Shown here: piece by piece, positions 1 to 5,723 of the stretch | Layout: every line of letters begins with the position of its first letter | Position numbering within the stretch: the first letter of the stretch is position 1 | Source of the DNA: a bacterium | Lineage (GTDB): Bacteria > Patescibacteriota > CPR2 > UBA1875 > JAJYID01 | Assembly: GCA_021823605.1 (NCBI GenBank) | Contig: JAKANV010000025.1 | Coordinates: forward strand, 1 to 8,173 | Reading direction: 5' to 3' | DNA length: 8,173 bases | Program-made: the position numbers and the translations under genes | The notes under the pieces: generated by a model | Told to the model about the DNA's origin: nothing | The model's database searches: none | What the model saw: only the letters and a program-made list of their open reading frames with translations

Positions 1-188
1 GAGAAGGCTCGCAGTCTCTCATCCATACTGCGCACGACGAGAATCGGCTCGTCGGCGATGGTTGTTGTGAAGTAATCGCCCGGCTCGGCGACCTGATCGA
101 GGCGGCCAACTAACTGCCATGTGCGTGAAAAGAGTTTCGCTTTTTCTCGGTCTAGTGGCCTGTCGGTAAAGTTCCGCAATGAATTCGA
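1..188 (-). CDS. Rieske ring-hydroxylating oxygenase alpha subunit, N-terminal fragment without a start
   Basis: Read on the minus strand in the frame with codons ending at positions 3, 6, 9 and so on, this stretch is open and gives the typical N-terminal pattern of aromatic ring-hydroxylating dioxygenase large subunits. There is NFTDRPLDREKAKLFSRTW, then QLVGRLDQVAEPGDYFTTT, then EPILVVR and LRAF, which normally lead into the CxH Rieske [2Fe-2S] cluster motif. That cluster would lie beyond the window edge. Such enzymes are cytoplasmic non-heme iron oxygenases fed by a reductase. No ATG lies in the open frame, which is closed by a stop at 207-209. The only possible initiator is a TTG at 177-179 with no ribosome binding site, and the usual first residues before the YTD-like motif are missing. 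The DNA is clearly richer in GC than the next gene. I am fairly sure of the family. Whether it is a living gene, a decayed one or a chimeric join is open. Confidence 0.72.
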
Positions 189-192
189 ATTA
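180..192. other. Composition and homology breakpoint with an EcoRI site
   Basis: GAATTC lies at 181-186, overlapped by TTCGAA (185-190 is TCGAAT). Recognisable oxygenase homology starts immediately on the left side, and the stop codon of the Pro-rich tail-anchored gene lies at 190-192 on the right. GC content falls sharply across this point. This could be a ligation or assembly join, or a natural recombination scar. A second GAATTC at 6901-6906 sits inside an ordinary gene, so an EcoRI site alone proves nothing. Confidence 0.45.
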
Positions 193-510
193 AAGAGGGC
201 GTGTTGTTAAGCCAATAATGAAAGTCAAAATCGAGATCACAATGAGAATTAAGGAAATATTTCTGAGTGAAGTAAATGATGGAGGCGGATTTTGGTCAGG
301 CCCTTGCCCTTGCGTGGGAATTTCCGGAGGAATGTAGGGGGGTTGAGGCCCCTGCACTGTATTTTCGGATGGATTAAAAGAGTTCTGTGGGGTCTGTCCG
401 TAACTCCCGGGTTGAGTATAAGGACTTTGTGGTAGATTTTCCGGTTGAGGTTCAGGATTCTGGGGTTCTTGGTATCCGTTATAGTTGTTGTTAAATTCTT
501 CGTTTTCCAT
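190..510 (-). CDS. Pro/Gln/Asn-rich tail-anchored membrane protein (106 aa), function unknown
   Basis: I do not recognise a named family. Residues 1 to about 80 are low-complexity and rich in Pro, Gln, Asn, Gly and Tyr, with almost no Lys or Arg, so this part should be disordered. Residues about 84-102 (ISLILIVISILTFIIGLTT) form one hydrophobic segment, followed by only RPL and the stop. The layout suggests a C-terminally anchored protein with a flexible, probably cytoplasmic, arm. Small Pro-rich proteins with one membrane segment are common in candidate-phyla genomes. The ATG is preceded by a good promoter (530-558) but no clear Shine-Dalgarno sequence, and the predicted leader is only about 12 nt. 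The stop lies at the suspected breakpoint, so the true C-terminus could be longer if the join is artificial. Confidence 0.7.
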   Translation of the reverse strand: MENEEFNNNYNGYQEPQNPEPQPENLPQSPYTQPGSYGQTPQNSFNPSENTVQGPQPPYIPPEIPTQGQGPDQNPPPSFTSLRNISLILIVISILTFIIGLTTRPL

Positions 511-529
511 ATAATATGTTTATGCTTCT

Positions 530-558
530 ATTATGCCTAAAAAAAATCGTTTAGTCAA
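530..558 (-). promoter_or_regulatory. Sigma70-type promoter of the tail-anchored protein gene
   Basis: On the minus strand, TTGACT (plus 553-558) is followed after exactly 17 nt by CATAAT (plus 530-535). The predicted start of transcription is about 12 nt before the ATG at 508-510. Confidence 0.7.
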
Positions 559-568
559 ATTTTGAAAT

Positions 569-586
569 ATGCTCAAGCTTGAGCAT
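569..586. promoter_or_regulatory. Perfect 18-nt palindrome between divergent promoters
   Basis: ATGCTCAAGCTTGAGCAT is perfectly self-complementary. It lies about 10 bp upstream of the -35 of the leftward promoter and about 16 bp upstream of the -35 of the rightward promoter. No U-run follows on either strand, so it is not a good terminator. A binding site for a dimeric regulator acting on both genes is a reasonable inference, but no regulator is encoded in the window. Confidence 0.5.
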
Positions 587-602
587 TATTCTCGATTAAG
601 CC

Positions 603-631
603 TTGAAAGAAAGTTATTTCTATGGTATTAT
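603..631 (+). promoter_or_regulatory. Extended -10 promoter upstream of ndk
   Basis: TTGAAA (603-608) and TATTAT (626-631) are separated by 17 nt, and TGG precedes the -10 as an extended -10 element. Transcription would start near 638, giving a leader of about 120 nt to the ndk ATG at 759. Confidence 0.55.
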
Positions 632-692
632 GTTTAATCTTGGACCTTGAATAACGAAATTTAGAACTGCGACTTGTCTGCAACTTAGTTAA

Positions 693-698
693 TATAAT
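693..698 (+). promoter_or_regulatory. Possible second -10 element for ndk
   Basis: A perfect TATAAT lies 60 nt before the ndk ATG, but no acceptable -35 occurs 16-18 nt upstream and there is no extended -10. It is a weaker candidate than the element at 603-631. Confidence 0.3.
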
Positions 699-744
699 AA
701 GTTGTATTCAAACTCAGTTCTAGTAATTGGCAATCCAACTGAAT

Positions 745-750
745 GGAGAG
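745..750 (+). promoter_or_regulatory. Ribosome binding site that sets the ndk start
   Basis: GGAGAG lies 8 nt before the ATG at 759. The frame is also open from 702, but only the ATG at 759 has a ribosome binding site, and family homology begins right after it. Confidence 0.7.
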
Positions 751-758
751 TGATAGTT

Positions 759-1202
759 ATGGAAAATCAGGAGGAAACGTTCGTGTTTTTGAAGCCGGAC
801 GGACAGAGAATCGAAGTCATATCTGACTTTCTCTCGATGAGCAGCATGGCCGGTCTCGTAGTTAGCAAGTTCAGGGTGGTTTCACCCACTCTCGAGCTTT
901 TCAAGCAGCACTACGAGGAGTACAAGGATGCACCGTTTTTCGGCGACATGTATGCCTACCTGATGCGCACCGGTATTATTCCGGCGATGATTCTCAGCGG
1001 CGAGAATGCCGTGAAGAAGGTAAGGGAAATCGTCGGCGCGACCAAGCCATGGGAAGCCCAGCGCGGCTCCATCCGGTACAAGTACGGATTTCATGAGCCG
1101 GGTATCGGAGGCATTCTCTACAACGTGATTCACGCCGCGGATAGCGTGGGGAACGCGACGAGGGAAGAAAACCTCTGGTTACCGCATCCCATTACCGTCT
1201 AG
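759..1202 (+). CDS. ndk: Nucleoside diphosphate kinase
   Basis: The enzyme passes the gamma-phosphate of ATP to other nucleoside diphosphates through a phosphohistidine and so balances NTP pools in the cytoplasm. From the ATG at 759 the protein has 147 residues, close to the usual 135-155. FVFLKPDG contains the conserved Lys12. The HY and FF residues are near 51-61, GENAV near 81-85 and GATKPWEAQRGSIR at 93-106. YNVIHAADS holds the catalytic His125 with Asn122. The stretch between the GSIR arginine and YNVIH is about six residues longer than in the common bacterial form, and the C-terminus ends in LWLPHPITV. Third codon positions are visibly richer in G and C than in the flanking genes, which hints at acquisition from another lineage or strong codon selection. 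The gene stands alone and ends in an intrinsic terminator. Confidence 0.93.
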   Translation: MENQEETFVFLKPDGQRIEVISDFLSMSSMAGLVVSKFRVVSPTLELFKQHYEEYKDAPFFGDMYAYLMRTGIIPAMILSGENAVKKVREIVGATKPWEAQRGSIRYKYGFHEPGIGGILYNVIHAADSVGNATREENLWLPHPITV

Positions 1203-1225
1203 AGTACAGCCCTGAAGGAGCATAT

Positions 1226-1254
1226 GAAAAAGCCCCAAGCATCGGGGCTTTTTC
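1226..1254 (+). terminator. Intrinsic terminator after ndk
   Basis: An 11-bp perfect stem, GAAAAAGCCCC (1226-1236) against GGGGCTTTTTC (1244-1254), encloses a 7-nt loop and ends in a T-run. It lies 24 nt after the ndk stop. The stem is symmetric, with A5 on the left and T5 on the right, but no gene ends leftward here. Confidence 0.9.
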
Positions 1255-1304
1255 AATTGGAAAATTTCAGATAAACCGACAATGCTCTAGTTCGGTCTTT
1301 CTAC

Positions 1305-1310
1305 TATAAT
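1305..1310 (+). promoter_or_regulatory. -10 element placing transcription start at the ATG (leaderless)
   Basis: TATAAT ends 6 nt before the ATG at 1317, so transcription should begin at or next to the start codon. The -35 region is weak and there is no Shine-Dalgarno sequence. Confidence 0.6.
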
Positions 1311-1316
1311 GCTCGC

Positions 1317-2069
1317 ATGAAAGGGAAAGCGTATACATTGATTGTTTTGGGATTTCTAAGCATCCTTATTGGTATTGTCGTGATTGTTGGCAGTATTCTC
1401 ATGGAGGTTAAACTCGTCGATTCTGTATATAAGGCTTATCAGCCAATCGGCGACACTTATAATGAAGTCGACATGAAGCTAACAAATGTCGAAAATGACA
1501 TTTCTGGGTTGCAAACGGATTTCAACGCTTTTACTGGTCAGCTCTCAGCTGTTACCGGGACTATTTCTGACCAAACAAGGCAAGTCTTAATTAACGGCAT
1601 AAATGCACTTGAACCCAAGGTCACAAATGCTGAAAATATTTTGGGAATGGCGAAAGACTCAGTCAACTCCATAAACAGCAAAGTCGACCTCATAAATTCA
1701 CTGGGCGTCATAAATCTACCCAAACTGTCAGGTGACAAGGTAAGTCAGGCGAGTGACAAGATAGATGGTGTTCAAAGCTCTCTGAACAATCTCAAGTCCG
1801 ACTTATCGAGCGATGGAACCCGCACCAAACCGGTGTTAAGTGCCGTCAATCAGGGGTTAGATCAAGTGCAGACAACGGTCAAAAACTATCACAGTGACAT
1901 AAGTGATGCGCATAATAAGGTGAAAAATCTGAAGGACTTCATTATTCTTTGGAGCTCAGTTGGCACAGTATTTATAGTTCTTTTCTTCCTCTGGACGATT
2001 TATTCATTCATTTCTCTCATAAGGAATCAGTTCACAAAGCTAAAATCTATTTCAAAATCAGATAAATAA
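1317..2069 (+). CDS. Two-TM protein with a large extracytoplasmic coiled-coil domain, function unknown
   Basis: The protein has 250 residues. A hydrophobic segment at about 6-29 is followed by about 175 hydrophilic residues rich in Asn, Ser, Asp, Val and Leu in heptad-like spacing (for example VENDISGLQTDF and KIDGVQSSLNNLKSDL). A second hydrophobic segment lies at about 208-234, and the tail is short and Lys-rich. The middle should be an alpha-helical coiled coil outside the membrane, with both ends in the cytoplasm. This resembles the sensor part of chemoreceptors, but there is no HAMP or signalling domain. I do not recognise a family. The ATG at 1317 fits a leaderless transcript. The last 23 nt overlap the convergent gene at 2047-2676, which makes antisense interference between the two messages possible. 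Confidence 0.8.
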   Translation: MKGKAYTLIVLGFLSILIGIVVIVGSILMEVKLVDSVYKAYQPIGDTYNEVDMKLTNVENDISGLQTDFNAFTGQLSAVTGTISDQTRQVLINGINALEPKVTNAENILGMAKDSVNSINSKVDLINSLGVINLPKLSGDKVSQASDKIDGVQSSLNNLKSDLSSDGTRTKPVLSAVNQGLDQVQTTVKNYHSDISDAHNKVKNLKDFIILWSSVGTVFIVLFFLWTIYSFISLIRNQFTKLKSISKSDK

Positions 2070-2676
2070 AAAGTAGTAGGACGAGGCACTGGACGATCCA
2101 GCTGTTTTCGGTCAGCCAAGCATTTGCTTTGGGCAGAAACTTCTTCGACCACTTATTAAATATTAAAGAAATTATGAGCGGCAGGGCAGCAAAAAGGGCG
2201 GTGGTGAGCAAAAAGGGAAGCGCATCAAGCAAAGATTTGTCGTGCAGGCTCAGGTAAAAGGCAACAGACAACATCACAGAGAGGTCAGTCGGGGCAGTAT
2301 AGACAAGCACGAAACCAAGCTTAAAATTACTTTTTGCATTACCGGCCATGATGATTTTCATCCATCTGGGAGTGACTTTCTTGTGGCGGTCACGATAGTT
2401 TTTGTATATTCCAAAAGCCAGCAGAGCAACTAAGGCATATTTTATGACTGTCACAAGCGTCGACTGTCCGCTGTCGGAGGGCGCACTAATCTTAAAGAAC
2501 CCGATAAGAAACATTATCGCCAAAGTACCGAGTGATGCGGCGATAAATATACTCAAAATGTAAGCCAAAGATGCTTTTACGCGGTTCTTCCCTGTCAAAA
2601 TAAAAAGCGCTGAGAGGATTTGCGGCCCCAACATCATGATTGTTGCCATTGGTATAACTTTTATACTTTCGCCCAT
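2047..2676 (-). CDS. GAP/SfLAP-like (LysE-superfamily) six-TM membrane protein
   Basis: The 209-residue protein is very hydrophobic, with about six membrane segments near 10-28, 36-61, 74-91, 119-142, 151-173 and 191-208. The pattern LGPQILSALFILTGKNR, followed later by PRWMKIIMAGNAKSNFKLG and then VYTAPTDLSVML, matches the layout of the GAP/Sap (sulfolipid-1-addressing protein, PF11139) group. That group has a Pro-containing first helix, a central cytoplasmic loop and an A/NPT/K-type turn in helix 4. Members are thought to move small molecules or lipids, but most substrates are unknown, so none is assigned here. GGAG lies only 1 nt before the ATG at 2676, too close to act as a Shine-Dalgarno sequence. 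A -10-like TATATT ends 6 nt upstream, which fits a leaderless start. A downstream Met at residue 10 is an alternative start. Confidence 0.72.
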   Translation of the reverse strand: MGESIKVIPMATIMMLGPQILSALFILTGKNRVKASLAYILSIFIAASLGTLAIMFLIGFFKISAPSDSGQSTLVTVIKYALVALLAFGIYKNYRDRHKKVTPRWMKIIMAGNAKSNFKLGFVLVYTAPTDLSVMLSVAFYLSLHDKSLLDALPFLLTTALFAALPLIISLIFNKWSKKFLPKANAWLTENSWIVQCLVLLLFIYLILK

Positions 2677-2682
2677 GCTCCA

Positions 2683-2688
2683 AATATA
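2683..2688 (-). promoter_or_regulatory. -10 element for leaderless start of the GAP-like gene
   Basis: On the minus strand TATATT ends 6 nt before the ATG at 2676. The best -35 candidate at 17 nt is poor (TTACTT). Confidence 0.4.
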
Positions 2689-2754
2689 AACAGAATGGAG
2701 TCAAAAAGTAACGTCTCTTTTGACAAAAAACCGCGAGAGAAAGAGAGAAATTCG

Positions 2755-2763
2755 TGCTATAAT
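2755..2763 (+). promoter_or_regulatory. Extended -10 promoter for the P-loop kinase (leaderless)
   Basis: TGC followed by TATAAT (2758-2763) makes an extended -10 that ends 7 nt before the ATG at 2771, so transcription should start at the ATG. A perfect TTGACA at 2720-2725 is 32 nt away, too far to pair with this -10. Confidence 0.65.
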
Positions 2764-2770
2764 TTCCCGT

Positions 2771-3250
2771 ATGGAAATATTTATTATTACCGGTACGAGC
2801 GGAACGGGAAAAAGTACTATTTGCAAAGCATTACAAAAAAGCCACCCAGAGTTTGCCGCTCATGATATTGACGAAGATGGTGTGCCAAGTAATCCAAGTA
2901 TTGAATGGAGAAGAAAGCGTACGAAAGAACTGCTTGCAAAAGCGATTAAAGATTTTGAGCTTGGAAAAGTATCTGTGTTATGTGGAGTAATCGTTCCTGA
3001 AGAAGTTAGGAGTTTAAGCGATTATGATGAATCCCAAAACATTCATTACATCTTTCTTCATTTAGATAAAGATGTAATAAAAGAAAGATTATCAGAACGC
3101 AATTATTCTGATAAAGAAGTTGATGACCACTTAAATTGGGCTGAGCATTTAGAAAAATTGGTCAAAAAAGAAGATAACTTCTCAACTATTGATGTAACAA
3201 ACAAAACTGAGGTACAGGTTCTGGCTGAAGTTTTGAACCGAATTAATTAA
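2771..3250 (+). CDS. P-loop nucleotide kinase-like protein
   Basis: The protein has 159 residues from the ATG at 2771. The frame is open further upstream to a TTG, but that part would lie over the promoter. MEIFIITGTSGTGKSTI gives beta strand 1 and a Walker A motif (G8-T16). An aspartate-rich segment (HDIDEDG, about 41-47) follows, as in small-molecule kinases where an acidic residue binds substrate or Mg. YIFLHLDKDVIKERLSER (about 93-110) is the usual strand plus lid region of the adenylate/shikimate kinase fold. The substrate is not evident. The gene is more AT-rich than its neighbours. It ends against the helicase gene, with stop codons interlocked in TTAATTAA. Confidence in a P-loop NTPase is high; confidence in kinase activity is moderate. 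Confidence 0.82.
   Translation: MEIFIITGTSGTGKSTICKALQKSHPEFAAHDIDEDGVPSNPSIEWRRKRTKELLAKAIKDFELGKVSVLCGVIVPEEVRSLSDYDESQNIHYIFLHLDKDVIKERLSERNYSDKEVDDHLNWAEHLEKLVKKEDNFSTIDVTNKTEVQVLAEVLNRIN
3243..3250. other. Interlocked convergent stop codons
   Basis: TTAATTAA carries the TAA of the P-loop gene at 3248-3250 and, on the other strand, the TAA of the helicase at 3247-3249. There is no space for a terminator between the genes, so each transcript must run into the other gene. Confidence 0.9.
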
Positions 3251-4605
3251 CTCACGAAGGTGAGGGCGGTGCCGCGTTTGTTTGCGCGCCCTGTTCTGCC
3301 GATTCTATGAACATAGTCCTCGTAGTTTTCCGGCAAATCATAATTTATGACATGAGTGACATCGTCGATGTCGAGTCCGCGAGCAGCTACATCGGTGGCG
3401 ACCAAAATATTTACATGATTTTCCTTGAAGAGTTTCAGGGCTTTCTCTCTTTTGTTCTGAGCTTTATCACCATGAATAGACGAACTTTTGAATCCTCGTT
3501 TTTCGAGATCTCTTGAGAGATTTTCTACTCCTCTTTTTGTTCTTCCAAAGATTAAAACTTTTTCGCATTCCGGTTTGTTTAGGATTTCATGAAGAACTTC
3601 TATTTTTCGCTGGTCGAAGCTGACTTTCACAATGTCTTGTTCTACATTGTCGGAGGTGACAGTGGTTTTTACTGAAACGGTGACGGGATTGTTCATGAAA
3701 CTCTGAATTAAGCTACTAATTCTTGGAGAAATGGTAGCGGAGAAGAAGAGCGACTGCTTGTTCTGTGGAAGCTTCGAAAGGATGAGCTTGATATCGTTAA
3801 TGAAACCCATGTCGAGCATTCGGTCTACTTCGTCGAGGACTATGTTTTGTGTTCCGGCGAGATTTAATCTGCCTCTTTTTATCAAGTCATTTATTCTCCC
3901 AGGTGTGCCGATAACGAACTGAGGATTTCTGGAAAGTTCTGATATTTGTCTACCAATTCTAGCCCCGCCTATACACTGAACGCTGCGAATTCTCATATTT
4001 TTCGAAAATTCACGAAGTTCGATATCTATTTGTGAAGCAAGTTCGCGGGTAGGAGTAATGATTAGAACTTTCTGGTTCTGACCCGTGAATACTTTATTTA
4101 TCAGTGGAATTATGAATGCAGCGGTCTTTCCTGTGCCGGTAGCGGCAACGCCAATGACGTCTCTGCCTTCGAGGGCGCTAGGGATAGCCTGATCCTGAAT
4201 AGGAGTCGGAGTCTCGTAGCCTTTGACAATAATATTATTTTTGAGTTCTTGGCAAACCCGAAAGTCTACGAACTTATTTTTTGGCACATACTCTTCGACT
4301 TCTGCAACCGGAACGGCTTTCTTGATAAATTTGTTCTGGTCTAGGACGCTTTTCTTTACGCCTCGGAATCTCTTCGGCCCTCTGCCAAAGTTAGACTTGG
4401 CACCGCCAAAACTAGAACGTGAGTTACCACCAAAAGAAGCGGCTTTTCTCGGTGCGCTGCCAAATGAAACATAAGAACCCTGAGCTGACTGGTTTCTTGA
4501 TTTATTTCTACTTCCTGAGTTCTGTGAGGTATTTCTTGAATTACCTCGGTTTTTATTAAACGAGTTGCCCGATACAGTTCGGACAGAACTAAATTTCTGA
4601 GACAT
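3247..4605 (-). CDS. DEAD-box ATP-dependent RNA helicase (RhlE-like) with DEVD motif II
   Basis: The 452-residue protein unwinds or remodels RNA using ATP, probably in ribosome assembly or RNA turnover. Residues 1 to about 90 are a basic, disordered arm rich in Ser, Asn, Gly and Arg with FGG/SFG repeats, likely an RNA-binding tail placed N-terminally instead of at the usual C-terminus. The core has all helicase motifs: Q motif GYETPTPIQDQ (129-139), Walker A ATGTGKT (155-161), PTRELA (185-190), TPGR (234-237) and DEVD (258-261). SAT (289-291), ATDVAARGLDID (403-414) and HRIGRTGR (433-440) follow. Motif II reads DEVD, not DEAD, but keeps the catalytic D and E. The protein stops 12 residues after motif VI, so there is no C-terminal extension. 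An AAAGAG-like element precedes the ATG at 4605. Confidence 0.93.
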   Translation of the reverse strand: MSQKFSSVRTVSGNSFNKNRGNSRNTSQNSGSRNKSRNQSAQGSYVSFGSAPRKAASFGGNSRSSFGGAKSNFGRGPKRFRGVKKSVLDQNKFIKKAVPVAEVEEYVPKNKFVDFRVCQELKNNIIVKGYETPTPIQDQAIPSALEGRDVIGVAATGTGKTAAFIIPLINKVFTGQNQKVLIITPTRELASQIDIELREFSKNMRIRSVQCIGGARIGRQISELSRNPQFVIGTPGRINDLIKRGRLNLAGTQNIVLDEVDRMLDMGFINDIKLILSKLPQNKQSLFFSATISPRISSLIQSFMNNPVTVSVKTTVTSDNVEQDIVKVSFDQRKIEVLHEILNKPECEKVLIFGRTKRGVENLSRDLEKRGFKSSSIHGDKAQNKREKALKLFKENHVNILVATDVAARGLDIDDVTHVINYDLPENYEDYVHRIGRTGRANKRGTALTFVS

Positions 4606-4651
4606 ATACTCTTTCTTTCATACATTATTTGGCCGTCAGTATGAACTTTTG

Positions 4652-4659
4652 AGTATAAT
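4652..4659. promoter_or_regulatory. Back-to-back -10 elements between helicase and EamA genes
   Basis: On the minus strand TATACT (4652-4657) could serve the helicase with a leader of about 40 nt. On the plus strand TATAAT (4654-4659) overlaps it and points to the transporter with a long leader. Neither has a good -35, and the helicase -35 position (4675-4680) falls inside the palindrome at 4672-4685. Confidence 0.4.
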
Positions 4660-4671
4660 TTTTCAATTAGT

Positions 4672-4685
4672 CTCTACATGTAGAG
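4672..4685. promoter_or_regulatory. Perfect 14-nt palindrome in the divergent helicase/EamA region
   Basis: CTCTACATGTAGAG is perfectly self-complementary and covers the expected -35 of the leftward promoter and the early transcribed region of the rightward one. It may be an operator. A shorter palindrome, ATCTCGAGAT, lies at 4787-4796 just before the transporter's -10. Confidence 0.4.
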
Positions 4686-4795
4686 TCTCGTTATCCATAA
4701 AAACAACTGATTAACTATATCATAAACAAAAAACTTTGTCGAGGGTTTTGTGGTCTTTCGTTATTATAAAGATTCTAAATTCAGGAATCTCGAGA

Positions 4796-4806
4796 TATAC
4801 TATACT
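4796..4806 (+). promoter_or_regulatory. Overlapping TATACT -10 elements for leaderless start of the transporter
   Basis: TATACT occurs at 4796-4801 and again at 4801-4806. The first ends 9 nt before the ATG at 4811, which fits a leaderless or nearly leaderless mRNA. The -35 region is poor. Confidence 0.45.
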
Positions 4807-4810
4807 TATT

Positions 4811-5680
4811 ATGCCGTGGTATGTAATAGCTCTTGGATCTGCACTTTTTGTCGGACTATATGATATAGCCGAGAAGAAAGTACTCACAAAGGAGAATGAT
4901 CATATTTTCTTGCTCATTTCTTCTTTAATTATGCTTGTTTTTTCATTGCCTCTGATTTTCTTGGGACAAGTCGCATCAATCGATTTTCGAGTGTTTCTTC
5001 TTATTTTCTTGAAATGCGTTTTTGCTGTTACTCTTTTTATATTTACCGCTAAAGCTATAAAACACCTGGAAATATCCGAGTTTGGTCCGCTCATGAACCT
5101 TGGTCCGCTCGTGCTTTTTATACCTTCTATTTTCTACCTCGGAGAGAGATTCACCATCACAAGTATCTTGGGCGTCTTGCTGATAGTTTTCGGAACTTAT
5201 GTGGTTGAGCTGAAGGACGGCTGGAAATCGCCATTTAGACAGATTTGGAAGAACAGGTATTTTCACTTCATATTAATTTCCCTGGTTTTTACAGCTCTTG
5301 CAGCGACGATGGACAAGATTATTTTGGGGGGCGAAGTAAATGTAACTACTTTCTTCTTTTATAATAGAGTGATTATCGCCGGACTCCTTTTTGCCAGCTA
5401 TTTTGTACTAAAACAAAAAACGGACCGAATCCATGTGACTTTAAAGAGGTCGTTCTGGTGGATTCTGGTTGCTGCTGTTTTGTTTATGTTTGCTGACTAC
5501 TCTTATTTTTCGGCTGTGGCTATTCCGGCAGGACTAATCGCGCTGGTTATCCCGCTAAAGAGAATGTCTACTTTGATTACAACGGTTCTAGGTGGGGAAA
5601 TGATGAAAGAGGACAGGTTGCTTCGAAAAAGTATCGCCTGTCTTATCATGATTGCCGGCGCGGCGTTGATAGTTTTGTAG
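4811..5680 (+). CDS. EamA/DMT-superfamily membrane transporter
   Basis: From the ATG at 4811 the protein has 289 residues. The frame is open 75 nt upstream to a TTG, but no ribosome binding site supports that, and PWYVIALGSALFVGLYDIA is the natural first membrane helix. About ten hydrophobic segments form two halves of five, the usual EamA layout. In the first half, FGPLMNLGPLVLFIPSIFYLGE followed by GVLLIVFGTYVV matches the conserved helix 4-5 region. The second half ends with PLKRMSTLITTVLGGEMM and an Ala/Ile-rich last helix. Drug/metabolite transporters of this type exchange or export small metabolites, but the substrate cannot be read from sequence. The next gene starts 43 nt downstream with its own promoter. 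A weak GGCT/AGCC hairpin after the stop (5681-5696) is not a convincing terminator. Confidence 0.85.
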   Translation: MPWYVIALGSALFVGLYDIAEKKVLTKENDHIFLLISSLIMLVFSLPLIFLGQVASIDFRVFLLIFLKCVFAVTLFIFTAKAIKHLEISEFGPLMNLGPLVLFIPSIFYLGERFTITSILGVLLIVFGTYVVELKDGWKSPFRQIWKNRYFHFILISLVFTALAATMDKIILGGEVNVTTFFFYNRVIIAGLLFASYFVLKQKTDRIHVTLKRSFWWILVAAVLFMFADYSYFSAVAIPAGLIALVIPLKRMSTLITTVLGGEMMKEDRLLRKSIACLIMIAGAALIVL

Positions 5681-5706
5681 GCTTATTTGTCAGCCGATTT
5701 GGTTTT

Positions 5707-5715
5707 TGATATGAT
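5707..5715 (+). promoter_or_regulatory. Extended -10 promoter of the 5724-6996 unit (leaderless)
   Basis: TGA followed by TATGAT (5710-5715) forms an extended -10 that ends 8 nt before the ATG at 5724. No Shine-Dalgarno sequence is present. Confidence 0.55.
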
Positions 5716-5723
5716 GGGATAGA

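Noticed and set aside
702..758. Upstream extension of ndk to 702
   Set aside because: No ribosome binding site serves the first codon, and the added residues do not belong to the kinase family. GGAGAG fits the ATG at 759.
1215..1272. Mini-ORF with AAGGAG and ATG at 1224 running through the ndk terminator
   Set aside because: The 16-codon frame lies over the terminator stem, the spacing from AAGGAG to ATG is only 3 nt, and the message would end inside it. The terminator explains the sequence better.
2720..2770. TTG start of the P-loop gene at 2720
   Set aside because: The added residues are a basic run with no family match and lie over the extended -10 promoter. The Walker A strand begins at the ATG at 2771.
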